From assembly GCA_035620375.1 (NCBI GenBank), contig DASPGX010000028.1, positions 10,242 to 74,241 of the forward strand: 64,000 nt of DNA, in the 5' to 3' direction. This stretch comes from DASPGX01 sp035620375. GTDB taxonomy: Bacteria; Patescibacteriota; Minisyncoccia; 2-02-FULL-40-12; GWA2-44-9. Below, piece after piece: positions 31,253 to 39,469 of this stretch. How positions within the stretch are numbered: position 1 is the stretch's first letter; every line of letters starts with the position of its first letter. Made by a program: the position numbers and the translations under genes. The notes below the pieces were generated by a model. It was not told where the DNA came from and did not search any database. It saw nothing but the letters and a program-made list of their open reading frames with translations.

Positions 31253-32844
31253 CCGGAAAAGAGTGGGGATATGCGCGGGGTACGCCAGGCGACATCCAGA
31301 CCTGCGCCGGCCCTGATGAGGTCGGTGACCGCGGGGAGCTCATCCACCAGAACCCGGTCTTTGGTGACCGCGGGGAATACACGGCGCACGGCGCGGTACA
31401 ATTCCGACGCCGCGGGCGAAAGCCGCCGCGTCGCCCGCATGACGTCGGTCGCCTGGGCGAGCGTGATGAGTTCCACGGCGCACAGGATGCGCAGGTCCTC
31501 GGCCGTTTTCATCGTCAGCAGTGCCGAGTCGGTGCCCATACTCACGACGTCCTGGTTGTCGGCATTCGTGGACATGGAGTGAACGCGGTGCGGATACGCC
31601 ATGGACTGGGCGTGTGACGCGGTGGAGGTCGCCACGAACTGCAGGCCCTGCAGGGAAAGGTTCAGGCCGGCGGTCGCCAGATTCAGAAACGGCGGCAATC
31701 TTCGGTTCACGTTCCGGTTCAGGAAGAAATTAATCTGTCGCTCCGCCAGCAGCGTCAGTTTCGCCATCGCCGCGCGGAGTTCGTCGGCAGCCTGTGCGAC
31801 GTATTCGCCGTGAAAGTTCCCGCCGTGCAGGAATTTTCCCGACACCGGGTCCACGATGGGATTGTCGGTAACGGAGTTTATCTCCGTCTCAACCGTCTCC
31901 CGGGAGCGGGCCAACACGTCCAGCGACGGGCCGACAATCTGGGGGATACACCGGAAGGAATAGATTTCCTGCACGTCCTCGTCGATGAACCGTGTCGCTT
32001 CCGTGATGCGGTGCTTGCGTTGGAAAGCCTCGCGCTGCTTGATGAGCCGGGAGCCGGCGGTGAGTTCGCGCAGGGCAAGGCCGACGGTCAGCTGGCCGCG
32101 GTGCGGACGCAGTTCGTGCAGGCGTTCGGACAGTCCGTCCGCGAACGCGCCGATGAGTTCCAGAGCCCAGGCGCCCGAGCGGACGGCGACCGAGAGCAGG
32201 CGGTCGGCGTCGCGGCAGGCGACCGCCATGATGCCGGCCATGAACGAAGTGCCGTTGATGACCGCGAGCCCGTCGCGCGGGATGAGGCGGTACGGCTCAA
32301 GTCCCGCAAGTTTCAGTGCCCGCGCGGCCGGCATGCGTTCATCGCGGTACCGCACATGCCCCTCACCGATAAGCGCCAGTCCGACATGCGCGAGCTGTAC
32401 GAGGTCGCCGCTCGTGCCCACGGCCCCGTGTTCGGGAACTTCGGGAATGATGCGGTGGTTGATGACCGCCGCGAGCGCGTGCAACAGCTCGGCGGAGACC
32501 CCCGACATGCCGCGGGCAAGCGTGTTGAGCCTGACCAGCATGGCGGCAAGCACCAACGGGTCCGGCACCGGCGCGCCCATGCCGACCGCGTGGCTCCGGA
32601 TGAGGTTCGTCTGCAACTCCGTCAGCGCTTTGCGGGAAATGAGGTGCGAGGCCATCGGTCCGAATCCCGTGTTCACGCCGTAGATGACTTTGCTGGTCAG
32701 GTTCTTCTCCAGCATCATCCGGCTTTCCTGCGTCCGCGCAAAAACATCGTCGTCAATAACCGCCGACATTTTCGGGTCGGCGACAAATGCCCAGATGCGC
32801 CTGATGTCCAGGTCGCCGCCGGTGATGAGCAATGTGCGCGGCAT
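31249..32844 (-). CDS. MIO-type ammonia-lyase/aminomutase (HAL/PAL/TAL family), TSG variant
   Basis: The 531-residue protein covers the full histidine/phenylalanine ammonia-lyase fold. It has the catalytic Tyr in VIYGVNTGFGPMAS (about Y55), the substrate-switch region LQTNLIRSHAVGMG (Ser-His as in histidine lyases and some aminomutases), the MIO triad GAVGTSGDLVQLAH (Thr-Ser-Gly instead of Ala-Ser-Gly, about 144-146) and NADNQDVVSMGTDSALL. It probably makes an alpha,beta-unsaturated acid or beta-amino acid. ATG 32844 was preferred to GTG 32853, since a TACAAT -10 (32861-32856) lies 11 nt upstream. It is the first gene of the cluster. Confidence 0.85.
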   Translation of the reverse strand: MPRTLLITGGDLDIRRIWAFVADPKMSAVIDDDVFARTQESRMMLEKNLTSKVIYGVNTGFGPMASHLISRKALTELQTNLIRSHAVGMGAPVPDPLVLAAMLVRLNTLARGMSGVSAELLHALAAVINHRIIPEVPEHGAVGTSGDLVQLAHVGLALIGEGHVRYRDERMPAARALKLAGLEPYRLIPRDGLAVINGTSFMAGIMAVACRDADRLLSVAVRSGAWALELIGAFADGLSERLHELRPHRGQLTVGLALRELTAGSRLIKQREAFQRKHRITEATRFIDEDVQEIYSFRCIPQIVGPSLDVLARSRETVETEINSVTDNPIVDPVSGKFLHGGNFHGEYVAQAADELRAAMAKLTLLAERQINFFLNRNVNRRLPPFLNLATAGLNLSLQGLQFVATSTASHAQSMAYPHRVHSMSTNADNQDVVSMGTDSALLTMKTAEDLRILCAVELITLAQATDVMRATRRLSPAASELYRAVRRVFPAVTKDRVLVDELPAVTDLIRAGAGLDVAWRTPRISPLFSG

Positions 32845-32917
32845 GTTGTGCACTCATTGTATCGGAATCGGTGATAGAATGATTGTGTATTACGTATTCA
32901 CTCATTCGTTCATCGTT

Positions 32918-33334
32918 ATGACATACGACGTAGCAATCAATATATGGACCGTGGTCGGCGCCGCGGCCGCGAGTTTCGTGGTCGGCATGCTCTGGTACGG
33001 TCCGGTCTTCGGAAAAACCTGGATGAAGCTCTCGGGGATTTCCCGGGCGGACATGAAATCCATGCCGTTGACTCCCGTGCAGGCCATGGTGGGCGGCGCG
33101 GTTACGGCCCTGCTGATGGCCTATGTGCTCGCCTGGCTGGCGCAAGCCCTGATTCTGCTTTCGGCGAGTGACGCGATGCGGATGGCGTTCTGGCTCTGGC
33201 TCGGATTCTTCGTCCCGCTGACCGCGGGTTCGTGGTTGTGGGAGGGCAAGCCGTTGAGGCTCTTCCTTTTTAACGCTGCGCATTGGCTTGTCGCGCTCTC
33301 GGCGATGAGCTACGTCGTCGTCCGCTGGATGTAG
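32918..33334 (+). CDS. DUF1761-family membrane protein
   Basis: The 138-residue four-TM protein starts MTYDVAINIWTVVGAAAASF with WYGPVFGKTWMKLSG after the first helix, followed by GSWLWEGKPLRLFLFNAAHW. This is the usual DUF1761 pattern. Function unknown. ATG 32918 matches the family start; a TAGAAT -10 candidate (32875-32880) would give a 30-nt leader without SD. Divergent from the ammonia-lyase cluster. Confidence 0.8.
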   Translation: MTYDVAINIWTVVGAAAASFVVGMLWYGPVFGKTWMKLSGISRADMKSMPLTPVQAMVGGAVTALLMAYVLAWLAQALILLSASDAMRMAFWLWLGFFVPLTAGSWLWEGKPLRLFLFNAAHWLVALSAMSYVVVRWM

Positions 33335-33352
33335 GATTCCGGCCGCAAGATC

Positions 33353-33384
33353 ATCACCCCGGTTCCGTACGGAGCCGGGGTGAT
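33353..33384 (+). terminator. hairpin after the DUF1761 gene
   Basis: A 14-bp stem with one G-T pair (33353-33366 with 33371-33384, loop GTAC) lies 18 nt past the stop; no clear T-run. Confidence 0.55.
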
Positions 33385-33469
33385 TGGTATATGAAACGGT
33401 CAGCGCCCTGCGGTTTCCATGAGAAACAGATATACCAACATGGCAAGTTTTGTCGTTTTCGGCCTGTGA

Positions 33470-33475
33470 TAGGAT
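33470..33475 (+). promoter_or_regulatory. -10 box (TGA-TAGGAT), leaderless start
   Basis: TAGGAT lies 7 nt before ATG 33483, with TGA upstream as the extended element and no SD. Confidence 0.5.
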
Positions 33476-33482
33476 TGAGGCG

Positions 33483-33989
33483 ATGGACCCGAAGGATACA
33501 GAACCGTTCCCGTTGTCCCCGGAACCCGGTCGTTCCGTAATCCGGCACGGCTCCGGAGACATCACGAGCATAGAGGAAAAGACCGAGGACGAGTTTGTGC
33601 GCTACGACGAGCGGATGAAGCTCTGGGGCTGGCTCTCCAGGGAATTCGGGGCGAAGTGGGAGATGATGAGCCAGCAGCAGCGGGAGGCGACCGTCCAGAA
33701 ATACATCGTCACCATCATTGAAGAACTCAAGGCCATGGCCGGCGGACTGTGGGACCAGCTCTCTCCGGAAAATAAGCGTGAGTTGTTCCACGCCCGCTTC
33801 ATTGACCGCACCGCGCCTCCGGTACCCGTCCGTCCCGCAAAGCCGCCGGTCCGGAAGGCGGGCCCTGAAGGGAAAACCGAACACCGCGCGACGGGATTCG
33901 TGGATTGGGTCGCGCGGAACGCCGGCCGTCTTCCGGCGGACTGGGGAGAACGGAGAAAGATGTATCTTGAAGAAACGGGCGGTGAGTAA
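33483..33989 (+). CDS. hypothetical soluble protein (168 aa)
   Basis: Not recognised. A charged, largely helical N-terminal half (EDEFVRYDERMKLWGWLSRE) is followed by a Pro/Lys/Arg-rich stretch (about 115-140) and a short C-terminal helix. No membrane segment. It is the first of four closely spaced plus-strand genes ending with the two-TM protein at 36289. Confidence 0.55.
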   Translation: MDPKDTEPFPLSPEPGRSVIRHGSGDITSIEEKTEDEFVRYDERMKLWGWLSREFGAKWEMMSQQQREATVQKYIVTIIEELKAMAGGLWDQLSPENKRELFHARFIDRTAPPVPVRPAKPPVRKAGPEGKTEHRATGFVDWVARNAGRLPADWGERRKMYLEETGGE

Positions 33990-34004
33990 TAACCAATTCT
34001 CATT

Positions 34005-34598
34005 ATGAGCGAATCGAACCGCGAGCCGGCAATACGCAGGGAGATGGGCGGCCACGAGGATTACGGTGCCTATGAGCGCAAGGTGCGCCAGGAAATGTGG
34101 GAGCAGTACAAGGACATGTTGCGCGAGCTTCCCACTCATGACGACCGTGAGGAGGCGGTTCGGAAGCTGGCCAAGCAGGAGATGGCGCGCCGGGCGAGCG
34201 CGAAGGTGAAGGCCGAGAGCCGGGAACCGGAACCGGCCGGGAAAAAGACGGAACAGGGTCCGGCCCCCGCCGCATCCGTGGAGAAGCCCCTGGGAATCCT
34301 GGATGCCGGTCCGTGGCTCAAATGGGACGACGTCGTCTATGCCGAGGGCAAGTTCCACGTGTTCACGTCGGAATTCGTCCCTGCGCTTGTTGAGGCGCTC
34401 GGTGAACTGTCCAGCGACATGCAGGTGCGCACGCGCCAGATGAACATGATACGCAATCTGTATCAGGGCAAGCTGTTCCGCATGTACGCGAACCAGTATC
34501 CCGACCGTCCGGCGGACGAGTTGCGCGAGAACGTGCAGGGATGGCTGGACGAGCGGTGGGAGCAAACGCTTGCCGCCGCGCGGCGCCTGGCGTCATAG
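34005..34598 (+). CDS. hypothetical soluble protein (197 aa)
   Basis: Not recognised. An N-terminal helical, highly charged segment (1-70) and a Lys/Glu/Pro/Ala-rich linker (about 65-95) precede a folded C-terminal domain with WLKWDDVVYAEGKFHVFTSE-type sequence (about 104-123) and an amphipathic helical end. It starts 15 nt after the previous stop. Its C-terminal region includes RQMNMIRNLYQGKLFRMYA, a possible binding helix. Confidence 0.55.
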   Translation: MSESNREPAIRREMGGHEDYGAYERKVRQEMWEQYKDMLRELPTHDDREEAVRKLAKQEMARRASAKVKAESREPEPAGKKTEQGPAPAASVEKPLGILDAGPWLKWDDVVYAEGKFHVFTSEFVPALVEALGELSSDMQVRTRQMNMIRNLYQGKLFRMYANQYPDRPADELRENVQGWLDERWEQTLAAARRLAS

Positions 34599-34610
34599 TC
34601 CTGAGCGACC

Positions 34611-35609
34611 ATGGAGAGTTACGTCATTATCGGACTGCTGGTGGTCCTGTGCGGCGCCGTACTCTATGCGGCGCGTTCGTTGCGCCGTCCGGCCGACACG
34701 AAACCTGACCAGTCCGTGCTGATGCTTTCCCAGCGCGTCGAAGCGCTCTCGCACCAGCTCTCGCATCAAATGGAGCAGTCGCGGCAAGCCACCGAGCGCT
34801 CGGGGGCCAGCGTCTTCTCGCAGGTGCAGGCGTTCACGCAGGGGATGACTGAGCTGCGCGAGTCGGTCAAGCAGGTGCGCGAGTCGGTCAAGGATGTCGC
34901 CTCGTTCCAGGAGATGTTCCGGTCCCCCAAACTCCGGGGCCAATGGGGGGAGTTGTCTCTGGGGGCCATTCTCAAGGAGTATTTCCCCAAAGGCGGGTAC
35001 GAGGAACAGCACTACTTTGCAGGCGGTGAGGCGGTAGACGCTGTTGTCCGGCTCCCGAACGGCCTGCTCCTGCCTATCGATTCAAAATTCAATTGGGACA
35101 ATTTCAAGAAGATGACGGAAAGCGAGAGCGAGACTGCCCGGGCTGCCTACCGCAAACAATTTCTGTCCGACGTGAAAAAGAAGGTGGACGAAATCGCGAC
35201 TAAGTACGTCCTGCCCAGCGAGGGGACGGTGGATATGGCGCTCATGTATATGCCCGCAGAGAGCATCTACTACGAGGTTGTCCAGAATGTCCGGGAAGAG
35301 GATGTCGCCGAATACGCGCGCAAGCGCAAGGTATACCTCACCTCGCCGAACACGTTGTATATCACGCTGTCTGCCGTCATTCACTGGTTCAAGGACTCGC
35401 AGTTACAGAGCCAGACGCGGGCCATCATGAAGCGGTTGGAAACCGTGATTAAAGATGCCGGAACGCTGGCGAACGAGTTCCGCAAGCTCGGAGATCACCT
35501 ATCCGATGCCTCTTCCGCCTATGAACGGACCGACAAGAAGCTCGGCCACCTTGTCGAGCGGACACAGAAGGTGATAGAAATGAGTGAGCAGGAGAATTTG
35601 CTTTCGTAA
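34611..35609 (+). CDS. rmuC: DNA recombination protein RmuC homologue
   Basis: The 332-residue protein has one N-terminal TM helix (4-20), a coiled coil (about 35-100) and the RmuC nuclease-like domain: LRGQWGELSLGAILKEYFP, LPIDSKFNWDNF, MALMYMPAESIYYEVV and YLTSPNTLYITLSAV. RmuC limits inversions at short inverted repeats in E. coli. The PD-(D/E)xK-like core motif (VDAVVRLPNG...IDSKF) is intact. It lies 12 nt after the preceding gene. Confidence 0.93.
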   Translation: MESYVIIGLLVVLCGAVLYAARSLRRPADTKPDQSVLMLSQRVEALSHQLSHQMEQSRQATERSGASVFSQVQAFTQGMTELRESVKQVRESVKDVASFQEMFRSPKLRGQWGELSLGAILKEYFPKGGYEEQHYFAGGEAVDAVVRLPNGLLLPIDSKFNWDNFKKMTESESETARAAYRKQFLSDVKKKVDEIATKYVLPSEGTVDMALMYMPAESIYYEVVQNVREEDVAEYARKRKVYLTSPNTLYITLSAVIHWFKDSQLQSQTRAIMKRLETVIKDAGTLANEFRKLGDHLSDASSAYERTDKKLGHLVERTQKVIEMSEQENLLS

Positions 35610-35620
35610 TACCGCGAACC

Positions 35621-36289
35621 ATGCCCGACGAAGAATTGCCAGCGATGCCCGAGCTCCCTGTTGCGCCGGTTGAGAAGCCGGATGTTTCCGCGTCGCCTGA
35701 CCGTCCGAAAGCTCCCGAGGCCCCCAAGCGGTCCATAGCCGCCGAGGACAAGCCGGTGCCGCGTCCGGAGCGCAAGACCGCCCCGGCTACAGCGCCCCGC
35801 GCTCCCGAGCGCACCATCGTTTCCGGGGACGCGCCGGCAGGCGCGGAAGGTGAACCCAAAAGCGGTGAGCGCAAAGAGGGTACGCCGGAGAAGGGCGGAC
35901 TTGAACGGGATATGGAGAAAAAAGCGGCAGAGCGTGGACTTGCTCCGGAAGAGAAAAAGAGCTGGTGGACGGAAAAGGTTCCTATCACGTCCAACGCCGC
36001 GAAGGGTCCGAAAGAGCCGCTTTCGTTCGGTCAGCGGTTGTGGCGCGGCATCAAGGGCGGCGCGCTGATGTATCCCGTAGGTATCTTGACGACCGTGGGT
36101 ATGGGCATCTGGGGGAGCCTGGGGAAAATCGCTGAGAATGTGGCGACCTATGGGACCACGTATGTGCCCTGGGCCCAGTGGTTCGGCGCTTCGCTGACTC
36201 ATCCCATAACTCTTGGGGTCGTCGGCGCAGGGTTCGCCGCGGGCTTCTTGACCCATTGGTTCCGTAAGCGGCGGGAGCAGAAGAAATAG
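35621..36289 (+). CDS. hypothetical two-TM protein with Pro/Glu-rich N-terminus (222 aa)
   Basis: Not recognised. Residues 1-115 are disordered-looking and rich in Pro, Glu, Ala and Lys. A helix with KSWWTEKVPI follows, then two TM helices (about 147-170 and 192-212) and a basic C-terminus RKRREQKK. Probably membrane-bound with a long cytoplasmic tail. Last gene of the 33.5-36.3 kb run. Confidence 0.55.
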   Translation: MPDEELPAMPELPVAPVEKPDVSASPDRPKAPEAPKRSIAAEDKPVPRPERKTAPATAPRAPERTIVSGDAPAGAEGEPKSGERKEGTPEKGGLERDMEKKAAERGLAPEEKKSWWTEKVPITSNAAKGPKEPLSFGQRLWRGIKGGALMYPVGILTTVGMGIWGSLGKIAENVATYGTTYVPWAQWFGASLTHPITLGVVGAGFAAGFLTHWFRKRREQKK

Positions 36290-36320
36290 CCGGACCTCTT
36301 TCCTTTTTCCGCGGTTTCCG

Positions 36321-36371
36321 TATAATCGGGTCTGTATTTTTGAATACACTTCGCCTATGCGGAGTGTATTC
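36321..36371 (+). promoter_or_regulatory. -10 box and leader hairpin of hppA
   Basis: TATAAT (36321-36326) gives a leader of about 100 nt before ATG 36433. A 13-bp stem with one mismatch (36342-36354 with 36359-36371, loop CTAT) opens the leader; it could also act as the terminator of the previous operon. No riboswitch class recognised. Confidence 0.5.
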
Positions 36372-36432
36372 GTCCCGAGGAGCCGCGCCCGTGTGCCCGG
36401 CGACGGGATTTCACGCTTTTCCGTAAACCGGT

Positions 36433-38421
36433 ATGGATATTTTCCTCGTATCTCTCATCGCGGCGGTTGTTGCGCTTGTGTATGGCGCGTTTCTTGCATG
36501 GACCGTACTGAAGCAGCCTGCGGGTGATGAGCGTATGCAGAGCATTGCGCGCGCCATTCAGGAGGGTGCGTCTGCATATCTGAAGCGCCAGAACCGGACC
36601 GTCATCATCGTGGGCGTGCCGGTAACGGTCGCACTGTACTTCCTGCTCGGATGGGGCACGGCCGCCGGGTTCGTCGTCGGCGCGTTCGCTTCCGCGCTTG
36701 CGGGCTGGCTCGGCATGGCGGTGGCGGTACGCGCGAATGTCCGCGTCGCGGAGCAGGCGAAGTACGGCATGGCCCCGGCGTTCTCCCTGGGATTTAAGGG
36801 CGGTGCGGTCACCGGATTCGCGGTGGTCGGTCTCGCCCTGCTCTCGCTGACCGTTTTCTATTGGCTCACCGGTGACGTCATTGCGTTGATTGGCCTCGGT
36901 TTCGGCGCCTCGCTTATCTCGGTCTTTGCGCGTTTGGGCGGCGGCATCTTCACCAAGGGCGCCGACGTCGGCGCCGACCTGGTGGGCAAGATTGAAGCGG
37001 GAATCCCCGAAGACGACCCGCGAAATCCGGCGGTTATCGCCGACAACGTCGGCGATAATGTCGGCGACGATGCGGGCATGGCAGCGGACCTCTTTGAAAC
37101 ATACGTGGTCTCGGCGATTTCCGTCATGCTCCTGACGCATCTTCTGCTTCCGCAGTTCCCCGAACTGGTCAAACTTCCTCTGCTCATCGGCGCCGCCGCG
37201 GTCGTCGCGTCCGTCGTCGGTTCGTTCTTCGTGCGTCTGCGGGGAAGCATCATGGGTGCGCTGTACCGCGGCGGCATCGTGACGGCCGGCGTCGCCGCCG
37301 CGCTGTTCTGGGCGATGACGAAGTATGCGCCGGTCATTACCGAACTCGGCGAAGAGGCGGGCACGGTAATCTTTTGGTCGCTTATCATCGGTATCGCGGT
37401 CACCGCGTTGATGGTTCTCATCACCGAGTACTACACGTCCAAGCGGTTCCGCCCTGTCCGTGCCATCGCTGAGGCGAGCACCACGGGCCATGGCACAAAC
37501 GTCATCATGGGACTGGCCATGAGCATGCAGGCCACGGCGCTTCCGCTGGTCGTCATCGGCGGGGCCATGCTCGGTGCGTACCAGCTTGCCGGTCTGTACG
37601 GCATCGCACTGGCGACCATGAGCATGCTGTCGCTGACGGGTATGGTCGTCGCCATTGATGCGTTCGGACCCATCACCGACAATGCCGGCGGCATCGCGGA
37701 GATGGCGAAGCTTCCCCAGGAAGTCCGCGACGTCACCGACCCGCTGGACGCGGTCGGAAACACGACCAAGGCGGTCACCAAGGGGTACGCCATCGCGTCG
37801 GCCGGCCTTGCCGCGCTGGTGCTGTTCGCCGCCTACACGCAGGAACTGCAGGCCGCGGGCCGGTTCGTACTGTTCATGCTTGCCGATGTGCGCGTGCTCG
37901 TCGGCCTGCTCATCGGCGGCATGATGCCGTATCTGTTCGGCTCGTTCGCGATGCAGGCGGTTTCCAAGGCGGGCTCGGCGGTCGTGGACGAAGTTCGCCG
38001 TCAGTTCCGCGAGAAGCCCGGCATCATGACCGGCACCGACAAGCCGGATTACGGTTCGGCCGTGGACATCGTCACTAAGGCGGCCATCCGCGAAATGATT
38101 ATTCCGGCGCTCATTCCGGTCGTCTTTCCCATCGCCGTCGGTTTCCTGCTGGGGCCTGAGGCGCTCGGCGGTCTGCTGGTCGGAACCATCGTGACGGGTC
38201 TGTTCGTCGCCATCTCCATGACCTCGGGCGGTGGTGCATGGGACAACGCGAAGAAATACATTGAAGAGGGCAATCACGGCGGCAAGGGCTCCGACGCCCA
38301 CAAGGCCGCAATCACCGGAGACACCGTGGGCGACCCGTATAAGGATACGGCAGGGCCGGCGATTAATCCGATGATTAAAGTCGCCAACATTGTGGCTCTC
38401 TTGATAGCCCGCTTCATCTAA
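36433..38421 (+). CDS. hppA: membrane-bound H+-translocating pyrophosphatase (K+-independent type)
   Basis: The 662-residue integral protein couples hydrolysis of pyrophosphate to ion pumping. Hallmarks are [20 protein letters not shown] (catalytic DxxxxxxxKxE), [19 protein letters not shown], and the C-terminal [20 protein letters not shown] (cut; about residues 605-624). The key stretch [20 protein letters not shown] has Lys where K+-dependent enzymes have Ala, so a K+-independent, proton-pumping enzyme is expected. About 15-16 TM helices. It would let a cell with few biosynthetic genes recover energy from pyrophosphate. Confidence 0.96.
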   Translation: MDIFLVSLIAAVVALVYGAFLAWTVLKQPAGDERMQSIARAIQEGASAYLKRQNRTVIIVGVPVTVALYFLLGWGTAAGFVVGAFASALAGWLGMAVAVRANVRVAEQAKYGMAPAFSLGFKGGAVTGFAVVGLALLSLTVFYWLTGDVIALIGLGFGASLISVFARLGGGIFTKGADVGADLVGKIEAGIPEDDPRNPAVIADNVGDNVGDDAGMAADLFETYVVSAISVMLLTHLLLPQFPELVKLPLLIGAAAVVASVVGSFFVRLRGSIMGALYRGGIVTAGVAAALFWAMTKYAPVITELGEEAGTVIFWSLIIGIAVTALMVLITEYYTSKRFRPVRAIAEASTTGHGTNVIMGLAMSMQATALPLVVIGGAMLGAYQLAGLYGIALATMSMLSLTGMVVAIDAFGPITDNAGGIAEMAKLPQEVRDVTDPLDAVGNTTKAVTKGYAIASAGLAALVLFAAYTQELQAAGRFVLFMLADVRVLVGLLIGGMMPYLFGSFAMQAVSKAGSAVVDEVRRQFREKPGIMTGTDKPDYGSAVDIVTKAAIREMIIPALIPVVFPIAVGFLLGPEALGGLLVGTIVTGLFVAISMTSGGGAWDNAKKYIEEGNHGGKGSDAHKAAITGDTVGDPYKDTAGPAINPMIKVANIVALLIARFI

Positions 38422-38433
38422 GAGTATCTCCAC

Positions 38434-38470
38434 ACCAAACACCCCGCTCCGGCGGGGTGTTTGGTATAAT
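38434..38470 (+). terminator. hppA terminator fused to the next gene's extended -10
   Basis: A perfect 14-bp stem (38434-38447 with 38452-38465, loop TCCG). The last stem bases are the TGG and first T of TGG-TATAAT (-10 38465-38470). ATG 38477 follows 6 nt later. Confidence 0.8.
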
Positions 38471-38476
38471 GAGGAC

Positions 38477-39244
38477 ATGACGAACGGAGCTCCGGATTTC
38501 GCGCAACGTCAGTCCATTCCGTCCGTGCCGGCCGCCCAGCCGCGGCACGCAGCGAACATCGGAAGCGTGCGCGATGTCATGACGACCGACGTGCTCGCCA
38601 TCGCTGCCGACGACACGCTGGATATCGTGGCGGGTCTCTTTGAGAAGTACGACTACGACGGCATGCCCGTCGTGGACGCCGGCTACAAACTGCTCGGCGT
38701 GATTACGGCGTACGACATGGTCCTGCAGTCCTCCGGCATGCACCTGCCGACGGTTATCGGCATCATGGAGAACATCGCCAAGGGGAAGGGCGACCGCCGC
38801 CAGCTGGACGAGCAGTTCGGCAAACTCAAGGAGATTTCGGCGACCAGCATCATGAACACCAAGCCGCTGACCGTCGGCCCCGACGCGCCGCTCTCCGATG
38901 CCGCCGGACTCTTCGCCCAGCACCCCAAGGTCAACCCGCTCTGCGTCGTGGACGCCCAGGGCAAGCTCGTCGGAGTCATTTCGCGCTATGACATCCTGAA
39001 ATTCTTCAACGAGAAGTATTTCAACAAGGTCGTGCAGGACGTGAACGAGGGCGATCCGTTCAAGGCGTTTCCGACCCGTTCCGCCCGCAAGGCCGAGGAA
39101 GCGCTGGGCGAGGTGGAGAAGGAGTTTTTGCTGGTGACCAAGCGGCGTCCGCTCATCTGGAAGTACGTGGCAATTGCCATGTTCGCCGCGGGCCTTATCG
39201 TCGCCACAGCGTTGATTATCCGCATCGTGCAGCGGGGCGGATGA
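38477..39244 (+). CDS. tandem-CBS-domain membrane-anchored protein
   Basis: The 255-residue protein has two CBS modules: VRDVMTTDVLAIAADDTLDI...MPVVDAGYKLLGVITAYDMV (about 30-85) and SIMNTKPLTVGPDAPLSDAA...NPLCVVDAQGKLVGVISRYDIL (about 133-190). A charged linker and a single C-terminal TM helix (about 229-250) follow. CBS pairs usually bind adenosine nucleotides. It directly follows the pyrophosphatase and could sense energy state for it; this is inference. The mRNA appears leaderless. Confidence 0.85.
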   Translation: MTNGAPDFAQRQSIPSVPAAQPRHAANIGSVRDVMTTDVLAIAADDTLDIVAGLFEKYDYDGMPVVDAGYKLLGVITAYDMVLQSSGMHLPTVIGIMENIAKGKGDRRQLDEQFGKLKEISATSIMNTKPLTVGPDAPLSDAAGLFAQHPKVNPLCVVDAQGKLVGVISRYDILKFFNEKYFNKVVQDVNEGDPFKAFPTRSARKAEEALGEVEKEFLLVTKRRPLIWKYVAIAMFAAGLIVATALIIRIVQRGG

Positions 39245-39268
39245 GGCTGGGGTAGAAAGGAGGGGGTC

Positions 39269-39307
39269 CAAATTTTAACGGCTCACTTGGTGAGCCGTTA
39301 AAATTTG
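39269..39307. repeat. AACGGCTCAY hairpin family, copy 2
   Basis: A perfect 18-bp palindrome (39269-39286 with 39290-39307, loop TTG) with core TTAACGGCTCAC/GTGAGCCGTTAA lies between convergent genes. It shares its core with 7556-7602 and 54984-55014. Probably a bidirectional terminator. Confidence 0.8.
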
Positions 39308-39324
39308 ATTGGCCGGTCTGCGCG

Positions 39325-39453
39325 CTACTTATTCACCTGCTTCCAGAGCCAGGCGATGAGCAGGGCGCCGATGACGACGAGCTCAATCTGGAACAGTGAC
39401 CCGAAGACGAGTCCGCCGCCCCAACCGCCCATCATGCCTTCATATCCCATCAT
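39325..39453 (-). CDS. small Gly/Met-rich single-TM protein (42 aa)
   Basis: The minus strand encodes MMGYEGMMGGWGGGLVFGSL followed by a hydrophobic helix ending AWLWKQVNK. Short MMG/GW-rich membrane peptides of this type often accompany heavy-metal ATPases. This one sits directly downstream of the CopB-type ATPase. A TAATAT -10 (39467-39462) is 8 nt before the ATG (leaderless). Its role may be copper-related, but that is inferred only from position and Met content. Confidence 0.6.
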   Translation of the reverse strand: MMGYEGMMGGWGGGLVFGSLFQIELVVIGALLIAWLWKQVNK

Positions 39454-39469
39454 GGATGAAGATATTAGG

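Noticed and set aside
36355..38478. 707-codon open frame on the minus strand opposite hppA
   Set aside because: It arises from the strong third-position G/C bias of hppA. Its translation is low-complexity (Arg/Asp/His-rich) and resembles no protein, while the plus frame is an unmistakable pyrophosphatase.
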